Part shown: piece after piece, positions 53,784 to 63,041 of the stretch
How positions within the stretch are numbered: position 1 is the first letter of the stretch
Layout: each line of letters begins with the position of its first letter
NCBI RefSeq assembly: GCF_038397775.1
Contig: NZ_CP151650.1
Span: 3,472,001-3,536,000 of the forward strand
Direction: 5' to 3'
Origin: Pseudomonas sp. RC10
GTDB lineage: Bacteria; Pseudomonadota; Gammaproteobacteria; Pseudomonadales; Pseudomonadaceae
DNA length: 64,000 nucleotides
Program-made: the position numbers and the translations under genes
The notes under the pieces: model-generated
Databases searched by the model: none
What the model was told of the DNA's origin: nothing
The model's input: only the letters and a program-made list of their open reading frames with translations

Positions 53784-55082
53784 TCACCGAAAAACGACTG
53801 GGGTTTTCTTGAGCCCTGCTTCCGTGGGGGACGGCTCGGTCACCATACTCGCCGGGTGGTCGCTGAGGTCCACGCCCGTGGCATTCGGCAGGCACATCGC
53901 TGCAATGAAGGCGATGAGGTACGAGCTCACCGCGAAGACTCCCATGGCCACGGGCAGGCTCATTTCTGTCGAGGCGAAGCCCACGGCGGCGGGCATGATC
54001 GAGCCGAAGCCGCGGCCGAAGCTGGTGCAGAAACCGGCGCCGTTGGCGCGAATCTGGGTGGGGTAGAGCTCGGAAAACGCCAGTGGCAAACCGGACGCGA
54101 GCCCGCCCTGGAACGCGCCGAGCAACAGTCCGAGCGCCAATACCACGGTCATGTTGACCGGCGCGAACATGTAGACCGAGACCACCAGCGTCTGGCAGAT
54201 CAGGAACAGCATGAAGGCCTTGCCACGGCTGATGTAGTCACTGATCAGGCCATAAACGAACGGGCCGATCAGCGAGCCGATGATGTTCACCGCGAGGTAG
54301 CCGGACGTAGACGCAATGGGCAGGTTAAGCACCGTGCGCATGTAGGTCGGCAGCCAGGTGATCATGATGTACGCCGCGCCGAAGATTCCGCTGGCCAGGA
54401 TCGTGCTGATCAACGTGATGCGGCGGTGCTCGCCACCGAAGATCACCCGAAGGTCGATCTTGCGCGATTGCTTGCTCACCTGCTGGAACGCCTCGGATTC
54501 CGGCACCAGGCGACGGATGAACCAGATCAACAGCGCAGGCAGCAGGCCGATGGCGAAAAAGGCGCGCCAGGCGATGTCCTCCGGTAGAAACGCGAACACC
54601 ACGGGCATCACGGTCAGGGAGATGGCGTAACCCACGGCGTAGCCGCTTTGCACCGAGGCAGCCACCCGGCCGCGCAAGGCGGGTTTGATGGCTTCGCTGA
54701 TCAGCACCGCGCCCACGACGGCTTCGCCACCGTAGCCAATGCCTTGCAGGAAGCGTACGGGCAGAAACGACCAGAAGCCGTTGCAGAACCCCGCCATGCA
54801 GGTGAAGGTCGCGACCCACAGGACCGTGGCCTGCATGACTTTGATGCGGCCGTAACGGTCGGCCAGCATGCCGGCGCCCCAACCGCCGATGGCGCTGCCG
54901 ATCAACGAGACTGAGCCGAGCAGACCCGCGTCGGATTTGCTCAACGCCAGCACGGTCATCAGCACGGGCATCATCAACGCGTAGATCGTGGAATCCATCG
55001 AGTCGAGGGTGAAGCCACCGAAGCAGGCCCAATAGGTCCGCTTCTCCTGTTTGTTCAAGTCCGAATACCAACCCAGTCGCAT
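53784..55082 (-). CDS. galT: MFS aromatic-acid transporter, probably gallate (GalT)
   Basis: 432 residues, 12 membrane segments. Aromatic-acid:H+ symporter landmarks: CFGGFTLDSMDSTIYALMMP, GMLADRYGRIKVMQ between TM2 and TM3, RFLQGIGYGGEAVVGAVLIS and WRAFFAIGLLPALLIWFIRR. Its place next to galR-galBCD and the family make gallate (or 4-carboxy-type aromatic acid) import the best guess. In P. putida galT is followed by galA; here the CmcJ/SDR pair lies downstream instead. Confidence 0.8.
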   Translation of the reverse strand: MRLGWYSDLNKQEKRTYWACFGGFTLDSMDSTIYALMMPVLMTVLALSKSDAGLLGSVSLIGSAIGGWGAGMLADRYGRIKVMQATVLWVATFTCMAGFCNGFWSFLPVRFLQGIGYGGEAVVGAVLISEAIKPALRGRVAASVQSGYAVGYAISLTVMPVVFAFLPEDIAWRAFFAIGLLPALLIWFIRRLVPESEAFQQVSKQSRKIDLRVIFGGEHRRITLISTILASGIFGAAYIMITWLPTYMRTVLNLPIASTSGYLAVNIIGSLIGPFVYGLISDYISRGKAFMLFLICQTLVVSVYMFAPVNMTVVLALGLLLGAFQGGLASGLPLAFSELYPTQIRANGAGFCTSFGRGFGSIMPAAVGFASTEMSLPVAMGVFAVSSYLIAFIAAMCLPNATGVDLSDHPASMVTEPSPTEAGLKKTPVVFR

Positions 55083-55281
55083 GGTGCTTTCCTTTATTTT
55101 TATAGGAGGACGTCAGCAGGCTAAATCGGAACGGGCAGGCAGGCCTCTGCGAAATGCTGATGGAGCCTGCGATTATGGTTATGGACCCTTTGCGCCAATG
55201 ATCGCGGGGGCTTTTCAGGTGTCGGTCGATTGTCGAATAAAGAAAAGCGATAGCGCTGAGGTCGGCAGCGAATCGTGCTGA

Positions 55282-56487
55282 TCAATGATCGGCCATTTCT
55301 TTCACGACGTGTCTGATCGCCCCCATCGCTGCATTGGCCGCCGCCGAATGCAGGCTGGCGTTGCGGTAGATGAGGCCGATGGGGCGCGCCGTGCCACTGA
55401 GTTGCACGTCGATTTGACAGAGCTCACCGGAGGCCATCTCCTGCTCCAATTGATGGCGGGACACCGCCGCCAGCATGTCCGAGCGCAGCAACAAACCGCG
55501 AATGATGGCCATGTCAGCGGTTTCGACCACTGGCCATGGCGCCTGAACACTCGCTTCGGTGAAGCAGGCTTCCAGCAGACGGCGAGCGGGCGAACCGGCG
55601 CGGGGCAATACCCACCGGGCATTGGCCAACGCGTGCACGGCGACCGGCCCGGTACTCAGCGGGTGATCATGGCGCGCCAGAACCACCATTTCCTCGACGA
55701 GTAAGGCTTCTCCGGTCATGTCCGAGGCGTAGTCCGCCGAGCGCAAGGCCCCAAAAATAAAATCGATGTCTCCCACACGCAGTTCCGTGGCCAGGAAATC
55801 AAAGGGGCTTTCGTTGGTGATGACCCGGATGCCGGGGTGCTCGGCGGTCAGGCGGACGATGGCTTCGGGCAGGATTCGCGTGCGCCCCAGGGGCAGGGCG
55901 CCGACGTGCACGACGCCTTCCAGCGCGCCGCGCATGGCGGTGATGTCCGAACGCATATGCCGCAGCTCATTAAGGGCGCGGCGGATGGGGAACAGGATTT
56001 CGAGGCTGACGCGGGTGGGCTGCAACCCTTTGGGTGTGCGCTCGAACAATGATTGGCCGCAGCCGCCTTCCATGACCTTGAGCGCCGAACTGACCGCTGG
56101 CTGGCTCAGGCCGAAATGCCGGGCCACCGTCTGCATGTGCCGGGTTTCGCAGAGTTTGACGAACAGTTCCAGGCGTCGCGCCTGAAACAGGTACAGGGGT
56201 TCAACGAGTGGGGTCGCCGCGTTGAGCAAGAGGGGCACGGTCTGCAACTCGTCGAGGACGCGCAACGCGCGGGGCAGAATCCGTTCGCCGGATTCACTGA
56301 GGCGCATGCCGTTGACGTGGCGTTCGAACAGCGACACACCAAGCGCGATTTCCAGCTCGGAGACCGCCCGCGTGACCACCGATTGCGCCCGATACAGGGC
56401 TTCCGACGCCTTGGACACGCTGCCCAACTGCGCGACGCGGACGAAGGCGCGGACCTGCATGAGGTTGACGAGGTCATCACTGAACAT
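55282..56487 (-). CDS. galR: LysR-type regulator with two N-terminal HTH domains (GalR-like)
   Basis: 401 residues from ATG 56487, about 100 longer than ordinary LysR proteins. Two LysR-type winged-helix segments follow one another: residues about 8-66 (SVSKASEALYRAQSVVTRAV, LFERHVNGMRLSESGER) and about 105-160 (VARHFGLSQPAVSSALKVME, LFERTPKGLQPT). A normal effector domain follows (VHVGALPLGRTRILPEAIVR). It is divergent from galBCD and upstream of galT, as expected for GalR, the activator of gallate genes. Confidence 0.82.
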   Translation of the reverse strand: MFSDDLVNLMQVRAFVRVAQLGSVSKASEALYRAQSVVTRAVSELEIALGVSLFERHVNGMRLSESGERILPRALRVLDELQTVPLLLNAATPLVEPLYLFQARRLELFVKLCETRHMQTVARHFGLSQPAVSSALKVMEGGCGQSLFERTPKGLQPTRVSLEILFPIRRALNELRHMRSDITAMRGALEGVVHVGALPLGRTRILPEAIVRLTAEHPGIRVITNESPFDFLATELRVGDIDFIFGALRSADYASDMTGEALLVEEMVVLARHDHPLSTGPVAVHALANARWVLPRAGSPARRLLEACFTEASVQAPWPVVETADMAIIRGLLLRSDMLAAVSRHQLEQEMASGELCQIDVQLSGTARPIGLIYRNASLHSAAANAAMGAIRHVVKEMADH

Positions 56488-56644
56488 AGGGGGCGGGGCG
56501 CTCCGAAAGGCACGAATGACGGGAATATGCGGTGCGTCGGCGTGCCGCGCAATAAGTAAAACGTATATCAGCATGGGTTGAACGCATTATTCGTCGACCC
56601 AGACGGGTGACATGCTCTGGAAAAAAGCAGGAGGTTCATCCCAC

Positions 56645-57379
56645 ATGGTCACCCCACAGAAAACCGCACTGGTCGTCAGCGCTCATTCCGCCGATTTCGT
56701 CTGGCGCGCAGGCGGTTCAATCGCCCTGCACGTGAGTCAGGGCTACGCCGTGCACATCGTCTGCCTGTCATTTGGCGAACGGGGCGAGTCGGCCAAGCTG
56801 TGGCGCAAGGGCGAGATGACTGAAGACAAGGTCAAAGACGCCCGCCGTACCGAAGCGCTGGCCGCCGCCGAGATTCTGGGCGCCAGCATCGAGTTCTTTG
56901 ACATCGGCGATTACCCGATGCGCGCCGATCGGGAGACCTTGTTCCGTCTGGCAGACGTGTTTCGTCGCGTGCAGCCGTCCTTCGTGCTCAGCCATTCGCT
57001 GAAAGACCCCTACAACTACGATCACCCGCTGGCCATGAACCTGACGCAAGAGGCCCGAATCATTGCCCAGGCAGAAGGGTATCGTCCGGGGGAAAAAATA
57101 GTCGGCGCGCCACCGGTCTACAGCTTCGAGCCGCACCAGCCCGAACAATGCGAATGGCGGCCCGACGTGCTGCTGGACATCACCAGCGTCTGGGACCGTA
57201 AATACGCGGCCATCCAGTGCATGGCGGGTCAGGAACACCTGTGGGAGTACTACACACGGGTCGCGCTGCAACGGGGCGTCCAGGCCAAGCGCAACGTGGG
57301 CATCACCTCGGCGCGGGACATCGTCTATGGCGAGGGGTATCAAAGCATCTTCCCGCGCGTGACGGAGAATCTGGCATGA
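56645..57379 (+). CDS. galB: 4-Oxalomesaconate hydratase (GalB, PIG-L-like metalloprotein)
   Basis: 244 residues from ATG 56645 with AGGAGG upstream. PIG-L-type metal site: [11 protein letters not shown] (H14, D17) near the N terminus and [18 protein letters not shown] with the distal His. This GalB-type signature belongs to the Zn-dependent hydratase of gallate/protocatechuate 4,5-cleavage, which hydrates 4-oxalomesaconate to 4-carboxy-4-hydroxy-2-oxoadipate. It overlaps galC by 4 bases. Confidence 0.88.
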   Translation: MVTPQKTALVVSAHSADFVWRAGGSIALHVSQGYAVHIVCLSFGERGESAKLWRKGEMTEDKVKDARRTEALAAAEILGASIEFFDIGDYPMRADRETLFRLADVFRRVQPSFVLSHSLKDPYNYDHPLAMNLTQEARIIAQAEGYRPGEKIVGAPPVYSFEPHQPEQCEWRPDVLLDITSVWDRKYAAIQCMAGQEHLWEYYTRVALQRGVQAKRNVGITSARDIVYGEGYQSIFPRVTENLA

Positions 57380-58092
57380 GTCACTTGATTGGAAAATCAG
57401 GCTTCGTGGTGCGTCAGATTCCCCGTGCCGACCCGTCGTCCATTGATGATCTGAGCCGTTTCGGTGTCGCCACCGTGCACGAAGCCCAAGGCCGCAAGGG
57501 CTTGCTCAGCAGCCGGTTGCGGCCTATTCAGCAGGGCGTGTGCGTCAGCGGCACTGCCGTCACCGTGTCGGTGGCGCCGGGTGACAACTGGATGTTTCAC
57601 GTGGCGGTGGAGCAGTGCCAGCAAGGCGACATTCTGGTCGTCGCGCCGACGTCGCCGTGCACCGATGGTTATTTCGGCGATCTGTTGGCCACGTCGCTCA
57701 AGGCCCGGGGTGTACGCGCGTTGGTGATCGATGCGGGTGTTCGCGACACACAGACCCTGCGCGAGATGGGATTTGCCGTGTGGTCCAGCGCGGTGCACGC
57801 GCAAGGCACTGTGAAAGAGGTGCTGGGCTCGGTCAATTTACCCATCATCTGTGCGGGACAGTTGATCAATGCCGGGGATGTCATCGTCGCCGATGACGAC
57901 GGCGTGGTGGTGGTCCGACACGCTGAACTCGCCCCGGTGCTTGACGCAACGCGCAAGCGGGCAGACCTTGAGGAGCAGAAACGCGTCAGGCTGGCCAATG
58001 GCGAATTGGGCCTCGACATCTACGACATGCGCGGCCGTCTCGCGGAGAAAGGCCTGACGTATGTCGACCGACTGGAAGAGATCGAACACTGA
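57376..58092 (+). CDS. galC: 4-Carboxy-4-hydroxy-2-oxoadipate aldolase (GalC)
   Basis: 238 residues from ATG 57376 in the galB stop; the longer open frame overlaps galB. HMG/CHA aldolase family (RraA-like fold): [40 protein letters not shown], then [20 protein letters not shown] and GVRDT with the conserved Arg/Asp metal-site residues, and [14 protein letters not shown]. It cleaves 4-carboxy-4-hydroxy-2-oxoadipate to pyruvate and oxaloacetate. Middle gene of galBCD. Confidence 0.9.
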   Translation: MSHLIGKSGFVVRQIPRADPSSIDDLSRFGVATVHEAQGRKGLLSSRLRPIQQGVCVSGTAVTVSVAPGDNWMFHVAVEQCQQGDILVVAPTSPCTDGYFGDLLATSLKARGVRALVIDAGVRDTQTLREMGFAVWSSAVHAQGTVKEVLGSVNLPIICAGQLINAGDVIVADDDGVVVVRHAELAPVLDATRKRADLEEQKRVRLANGELGLDIYDMRGRLAEKGLTYVDRLEEIEH

Positions 58093-58094
58093 CG

Positions 58095-59174
58095 ATGAGT
58101 CAAACCCGCATTCCCTGTCTGTTCATGCGTGGCGGCACCTCCAAGGGCGCGTATTTTCTCGCGAGTGATCTGCCTGCGCCGGGGGAGGTGCGTGATCGGG
58201 TGTTGCTGGCCGTGATGGGGTCGCCGGATACCCGGCAGATCAATGGCCTGGGGGGCGGGGATTCACTGACCAGCAAGGTGGCGATCATCAGCCCTTCCGA
58301 ACGGGAAGATGCCGACGTGGATTACCTGTTCGCCCAGGTGTTGGTGGACGAGCCTCGTGTGGATTACGGCCAGAATTGCGGCAACGTCCTGGCAGGCGTC
58401 GGACCGTTCGCCCTTGAGCGGGGTTTGATTGCAGCCTTTCCGGGTGTGACGCCGGTTCGGGTGTTCATGGTCAATACGGGGCAGGTGGCGGTGATCCACG
58501 TCCCTACGGCCAATGGCGAGGTCGATTACGCGGGCGATCAACGCATTGACGGTGTGCCGGGAACAGGGGCGGCGCTGGCGATCGAATTCAAGGACATCGC
58601 CGGGTCGAGTTGCGGCGCCTTGTTGCCCACTGGCCGAGCACGGGATGTGATCGACGGCATTGAGGTCACGTGCATCGACTTCGGCATGCCTGTGGTACTG
58701 ATCCGCGCAGGCGATCTGAGCAAGAGCGGTCACGAAACCCCGCACTGCCTCGATGCCGATGCGACGCTTAAAGCGCGACTGGAGTCGATCCGTCTCCAGG
58801 CCGGCCCTTTGATGAACCTCGGGGAGGTCGGTCAGCGCAACGTGCCAAAAATGGTCTTGGTTGCTGCGCCCCGTGAAGGTGGCGCGATCTGCACCCGATC
58901 GTTCATCCCGCACCGTTGCCACACGGCCATTGGTGTCTTCGGCGCGGTGAGTGTGGCGGCGGCCTGTCTGCTGCCTGGCTCTGTCGCCGATGACTTCGTG
59001 GAACGGGAGGACACCGACCCTCAGCGCCTGAAGATCGAACACCCCACGGGGCACTTCGTCGCTGAGATCCATAGGTCTGAAGGGCAGCTGCTTGGCGGAG
59101 GTATTGTTCGCACCGCTCGGCTGCTGTTCGAAGGCCGCGTGTGCATTCCTGCCACCGTGTGGAAACCGGCTTGA
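58095..59174 (+). CDS. galD: 4-Oxalomesaconate tautomerase (GalD, PrpF family)
   Basis: 359 residues. PrpF/GalD family: IPCLFMRGGTSKGAYFLASD at the N terminus, NGLGGGDSLTSKVAIISPSE, VDYGQNCGNVLAGVGPFALE containing the catalytic-type Cys, and PGTGAALAIEFKDIAGSSCG. GalD converts the 4-oxalomesaconate keto form to its enol isomer for hydration by GalB. Two bases after the galC stop; last gene of the operon. Confidence 0.9.
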   Translation: MSQTRIPCLFMRGGTSKGAYFLASDLPAPGEVRDRVLLAVMGSPDTRQINGLGGGDSLTSKVAIISPSEREDADVDYLFAQVLVDEPRVDYGQNCGNVLAGVGPFALERGLIAAFPGVTPVRVFMVNTGQVAVIHVPTANGEVDYAGDQRIDGVPGTGAALAIEFKDIAGSSCGALLPTGRARDVIDGIEVTCIDFGMPVVLIRAGDLSKSGHETPHCLDADATLKARLESIRLQAGPLMNLGEVGQRNVPKMVLVAAPREGGAICTRSFIPHRCHTAIGVFGAVSVAAACLLPGSVADDFVEREDTDPQRLKIEHPTGHFVAEIHRSEGQLLGGGIVRTARLLFEGRVCIPATVWKPA

Positions 59175-59198
59175 TCCTGTTAGCGCGCACCAACGCGG

Positions 59199-60173
59199 TC
59201 ACTCACCCCCAAACTGCTGCCGATACTGATTCGGCGATAACCCGATCCGTTCGCTGAACGCCTTGCGCATGTGCCGTGGGCTGCCGAAGCCGCAGCGGGT
59301 GGCGAGGGTCTTGAGGGGCAGGTTGCAGGCTTCCAGCAGTTTCCGGGCATGGTCGATGCGAGCGTTCTGCACGTACTGCATGGGCGTCACGCCGACTTCT
59401 CGCTGAAAGGCGCGGGCGAAATTGCGGGCGCTCATGGCGGCAAGGTCGGCCATGCGCTGAATGGTGTAAGGCTCTTCGATGTGATCGACGACGTAGGCCT
59501 GGACCTTGGCAATGGCACCGCCGTCCCGGGGCACCGCTGCCAGCAGGGGGCCATAAGGGGTCTGGCCGCCCTGGCGCTTCATTACCACCAGCAGGATTTT
59601 CGCGACCTCCAGGGCCAGCTCCTTGCCGTGGTCTTCGGCGACGACGGCCAGCGCCATGTCGATACCGGCGGTGATGCCGCCCGAGGTGATGAGATTGCGG
59701 TCCATGACGTAGATCTGTTCGGTTTCGACCCGCGTCTCCGGGTAGCGTTGGGCAAGGCGCTCGACGTAATTCCAGTGGGTGGTGCAGCGATAGCCGTCGA
59801 TCAGCCCGGCCTCGGCCAACAGGAACACGCCGGTGCAAATCGCGCCGAAGCGCCGGGCGGTTTTGACGGCATCGGGCAGCCACTCGTTCAGCGCGGGGTG
59901 GCTGACACCGTAGGCGCCCGGGCCACCGGGAACCAGAAGCAGGTCAACGGAGGTGGGACAGTCCTCAAGGCGGAGGTCGGCATGGACCTTGAGGCCACAC
60001 GAACTGCGCACCAGGCCCGCTCGGTCGGAAACGGTGAGCAACTGGTAATGTTTTTCCTTGGGGAGCAGGCGGTTCGCCAGGGTAAAGGCGTCCATCGGGC
60101 CGGTCACGTCGAGCATCAGCACGTCGTTGAACAGCACCATCACCACGGTCTTGTGGGCACAAGGGTCTTGCAT
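59199..60173 (-). CDS. GlxA-type transcriptional regulator (DJ-1/PfpI + AraC)
   Basis: 324 residues: amidase-like DJ-1/PfpI domain about 8-190 (VVMVLFNDVLMLDVTGPMDA, LLLVPGGPGAYGVSHPALNE, FGAICTGVFLLAEAGLIDGY with the nucleophile-elbow Cys) and C-terminal AraC HTH (YTIQRMADLAAMSARNFARA, LATRCGFGSPRHMRKAFSER). GlxA-type regulators respond to small metabolites and include GbdR/CdhR-type controllers of quaternary-amine catabolism. Convergent with galD, 24 bp apart, so no link to gal genes is implied. Its target is not evident. Confidence 0.88.
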   Translation of the reverse strand: MQDPCAHKTVVMVLFNDVLMLDVTGPMDAFTLANRLLPKEKHYQLLTVSDRAGLVRSSCGLKVHADLRLEDCPTSVDLLLVPGGPGAYGVSHPALNEWLPDAVKTARRFGAICTGVFLLAEAGLIDGYRCTTHWNYVERLAQRYPETRVETEQIYVMDRNLITSGGITAGIDMALAVVAEDHGKELALEVAKILLVVMKRQGGQTPYGPLLAAVPRDGGAIAKVQAYVVDHIEEPYTIQRMADLAAMSARNFARAFQREVGVTPMQYVQNARIDHARKLLEACNLPLKTLATRCGFGSPRHMRKAFSERIGLSPNQYRQQFGGE

Positions 60174-60605
60174 GCATCAACCGCCTTTTTCAGGGCCGGG
60201 CCGGCACAGGCCGGTGGCTCGGGTCTTTCATGGCGGGAGTGTAGGGCAAATTGAAGGGAGTCCGGTACAGCGGAATCGAGAGAGTGCCAGCAGGATCGTG
60301 TGCGCTGGGTGTGCTGCCGCTGCGGTCGGACGCGACCCCGGGCTGATCGCTGCCGTCGTGCCTCCGGCGTCTCCCACGAGACTTGCGGTGTTCAGGGATT
60401 GAGCCGACGACACAAATACCCTGTGGCAATCCGGCGTGCCGGCCATGACTCGCAGCCGTCGGCGGCCCGGACGCGATTGTATTTGGACGACGAACGCGAG
60501 TACGGCGCGGAACCTTGTGGGAGCAGCCGGAGGGACGACGGCCGCGATCTGCCGGGCACCGGCAGCAAAACCGGACACCTCGGTCGTGTCAGGTGAAAAG
60601 GTGCC
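60174..60605. other. Intergenic region with degraded REP half-sites
   Basis: 432 bp between two genes of the same strand. It holds REP half-sites of the GCCGGAGG family at about 60350-60381 (GCTGCCGTCGTGCCTCCGGC) and 60512-60552 (TGTGGGAGCAGCCGGAGGGA), far apart and imperfect. It must contain the promoter of the GlxA-type gene. No convincing gene or core promoter is visible. Confidence 0.5.
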
Positions 60606-61583
60606 TCAATGGTTCTTGCACCCCACCGGCAGTTGAAACCGGATCATCGCGCCGCCCAGTTCGGAGGTTTCGGCGTAGAGGTTGCCGTTGTGGGCTTCGA
60701 CCACGGATCGGCAGATGGTCAGCCCCATGCCCAGTCCGCTGGGCTTGGTGGTGTAGAACGCGCCGAAAATCTGCTGTCGGTCTTGCACCGGGATGCCGGG
60801 GCCGTTGTCCTCTACGGACACCTGTACGCCGTCGCGCAAGGACACCGAAGACACTTTCACCACACCCGACGATATCGGGGCTTGGGCGACGGCTTCGAGG
60901 GCGTTGGCGATCAGGTTGTACACCAATTGCTGGACCTGAACCGGATCGGCGATTACGGACTGATTGGCCATGAGCTCGGTTTTCAGGGTCACCCCCGCCC
61001 GCGTCAGCGCAGGTGCATGCAGGCGGGCGGCTTCGTGAATCAGATCGTTGACGTTGACCGGTTGCGGCGTACACGGCGACCGTCGGGCCAGCGCCCGCAG
61101 GGCTGCCACGATGTTGGCGGCCCGTTCGCAGTCCTTGCGGATGTCGCTGAGGCCATCAATGGCTTCGTCCAGATTCGGGTTGTCCCGTTGCAGCCAGCGC
61201 GCACAAGCTGATGCATTGGAGGCGATGGCCAGCAGCGGTTGGCAGATTTCATGGGCGATGGACACCGTCAGCTCACCCATGGCCTGCAAATGCGCGTTGC
61301 GTGAGAAGTCATCCTGCGGGCTGATCGCAGGTGCAGGTTTGCGAATGGCGTTGTGCGATGGGGTGGGCACGTGTGGCGCCCAGAGTTCCAGCGTGCCCAG
61401 GTGCTGGGCCGGGTAGGGCGTCGGCAGCGGGGTGATGGCGATGCCGCTGTGCGGGTCGGGGATCAGCCGATACATCGACTCGGTCTGCCCCGGGGGCAGT
61501 GACATGTCGTAGTAGTCGGACCAGGGCTGATCTGCACCGGCACTGGCGTTGGAAGCGCGTTGAGGTGAACGTTTTTCTGGCAT
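60606..61583 (-). CDS. Soluble sensor histidine kinase
   Basis: 325 residues, no membrane segment. N-terminal about 90 residues of low similarity (perhaps the remnant of a PAS-type sensor), then H-box MGELTVSIAHEICQPLLAIA with H111, N-box LVYNLIANALEAVAQ, G1 VSVEDNGPGIPVQD and G2 SGLGMGLTICRSVVEAHNG. It resembles the FixL-/NtrB-type HPK4 class, whose partner is usually a LuxR-type regulator. No response regulator is encoded next to it. IAHEICQPL has Ile-Cys where most kinases have V/L-N/R. Confidence 0.85.
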   Translation of the reverse strand: MPEKRSPQRASNASAGADQPWSDYYDMSLPPGQTESMYRLIPDPHSGIAITPLPTPYPAQHLGTLELWAPHVPTPSHNAIRKPAPAISPQDDFSRNAHLQAMGELTVSIAHEICQPLLAIASNASACARWLQRDNPNLDEAIDGLSDIRKDCERAANIVAALRALARRSPCTPQPVNVNDLIHEAARLHAPALTRAGVTLKTELMANQSVIADPVQVQQLVYNLIANALEAVAQAPISSGVVKVSSVSLRDGVQVSVEDNGPGIPVQDRQQIFGAFYTTKPSGLGMGLTICRSVVEAHNGNLYAETSELGGAMIRFQLPVGCKNH

Positions 61584-61754
61584 CGAGCCCCCGGATTCAA
61601 AGCGCCTCGTGTCGTTGTCGCCGAGTATACGCAGCGATCCGGGGCCGAAACGAAAGTCGTTCCCGTTTGGCAGAATCAGGCACCTCGATGGCCGTTACAG
61701 TCCCCTCGGTGCCCGGATTGGCAAGACCGTATCCAGAAGCGCAGCGCTGAAGAA

Positions 61755-62981
61755 TTACGCCACGCCGATTTTCCACTGCGCAGGTGGCGGCGTGCCGTTG
61801 ACCGCGTAGTCGCCGACGATGCGGTCCTTGTAGATGCGCGGGTTGTGGGAGGTGAGGGTGCGGGCGTTGCGCCAGAAACGATCAAGACCCAGCGGGCGCA
61901 GCGTGGCGGACGCGCTGAGGGCGTCGAACATCCGCGAACTGGCGTCGAGGATCAGGTCGCTGACGATGGTTTGCGACTGGGCAATCTCCAGCTCGGCGAT
62001 GTCCACGGCTTTCTTCAAGGCCTCTGCATCACCGGTGAGCCGCGCCTGATAAGCCCGTTCCAAGGCCTCGGCGGTCTTCAGCACAATGGCCCCGGCGCTG
62101 TAGGCCGCCGCGCGCAGACTGCCCACCACTTGCAGGACCTGCGGGTCCTGGGCCACCCGCGACGCATTGCCGTTGCTGAAACTGCGGGTGCGCTTGGCCA
62201 CGGCAGCCGCCACTTCGCCGCTGAGGGCACGACCGATCCCGGCAAGGTTGGCCAGGTGCACGATCTGATACAGCGCCGGGGAATACTGGAACTTGTCATC
62301 GACGCTGACGATGTTCCGCGTGTCCACCGCCACGCCGCGCAGATGCGTGGTGCCGCTGGCGGTGAGGCGCTGGCCGAAGCCGTTCCAGTCGTCCACCACC
62401 TCCACGCCTTCCGCGTCACGGCGCACAGTCACAAACACGCGTTTGTCGTCGTGATCGCTGACCGCCACGTCGATCCATTCGCTGTACAGGCAGCCTGTGG
62501 TGTAGAACTTGTTGCCGTCGATGCGCCACTGCTCGCCGTCCAGATACAGCCGCGAATGCAGGTGCGATTGCGGCGTGTCGCCGACTTCGCCGGTGGCCGG
62601 GCCCACGGTTTCGCCGCGCACCAACCGCTCGAACCAGACTTTGCGCCGTTCTTCGTCACGGCTGTTCAGCAGGTTTTCCGTGAAGCCCAAATGCCCGCGC
62701 AGGGCCTGCACCAGATTGGAGTCAGCTTCGCCCAGCTCGATCAGCAGGTTGGCCAGTTCGGGCAAAGTGACGCCCAGGCCGCCGTATTCTTTCGGCACCC
62801 GCACGGCGGTGAAACCCGAGGCCTTGAGCAGTTGCAGCTCCTGGACCGGCAACCGGCGCTCCAGCTCGCGGCCGATCGCGCCTTCGCGCAGGTTGGCAAA
62901 CAGCGGACGAAACCGCTCGGCCAGTTGTTCATAGCGAGCGGAAGGGCCTGCGCCCCAGGCTGCGTTGACTTGATGCGCCAT
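61755..62981 (-). CDS. SfnB/DszC-family acyl-CoA-dehydrogenase-like flavin monooxygenase
   Basis: 408 residues from ATG 62981 (a TTG two codons earlier is possible). FTAVRVPKEYGGLGVTLPEL, VGPATGEVGDTPQSHLHSRL, WRIDGNKFYTTGCLYSEWID, DWNGFGQRLTASGTTHLRGV, QDPQVLQVVGSLRAAAYSAG and LGLDRFWRNARTLTSHNPRI, the DszC/SfnB ending. Third such paralogue in the window. It is followed on the same strand by, and probably cotranscribed with, a DszA-like gene upstream at 63042-64000. A sulfone or alkylsulfide substrate is inferred. Confidence 0.85.
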   Translation of the reverse strand: MAHQVNAAWGAGPSARYEQLAERFRPLFANLREGAIGRELERRLPVQELQLLKASGFTAVRVPKEYGGLGVTLPELANLLIELGEADSNLVQALRGHLGFTENLLNSRDEERRKVWFERLVRGETVGPATGEVGDTPQSHLHSRLYLDGEQWRIDGNKFYTTGCLYSEWIDVAVSDHDDKRVFVTVRRDAEGVEVVDDWNGFGQRLTASGTTHLRGVAVDTRNIVSVDDKFQYSPALYQIVHLANLAGIGRALSGEVAAAVAKRTRSFSNGNASRVAQDPQVLQVVGSLRAAAYSAGAIVLKTAEALERAYQARLTGDAEALKKAVDIAELEIAQSQTIVSDLILDASSRMFDALSASATLRPLGLDRFWRNARTLTSHNPRIYKDRIVGDYAVNGTPPPAQWKIGVA

Positions 62982-63041
62982 GGTCAAACTCTCTGTACAA
63001 AAAATGAATCAGGAGGCGTCCGCCTCATGGTTTTCTGGAAA

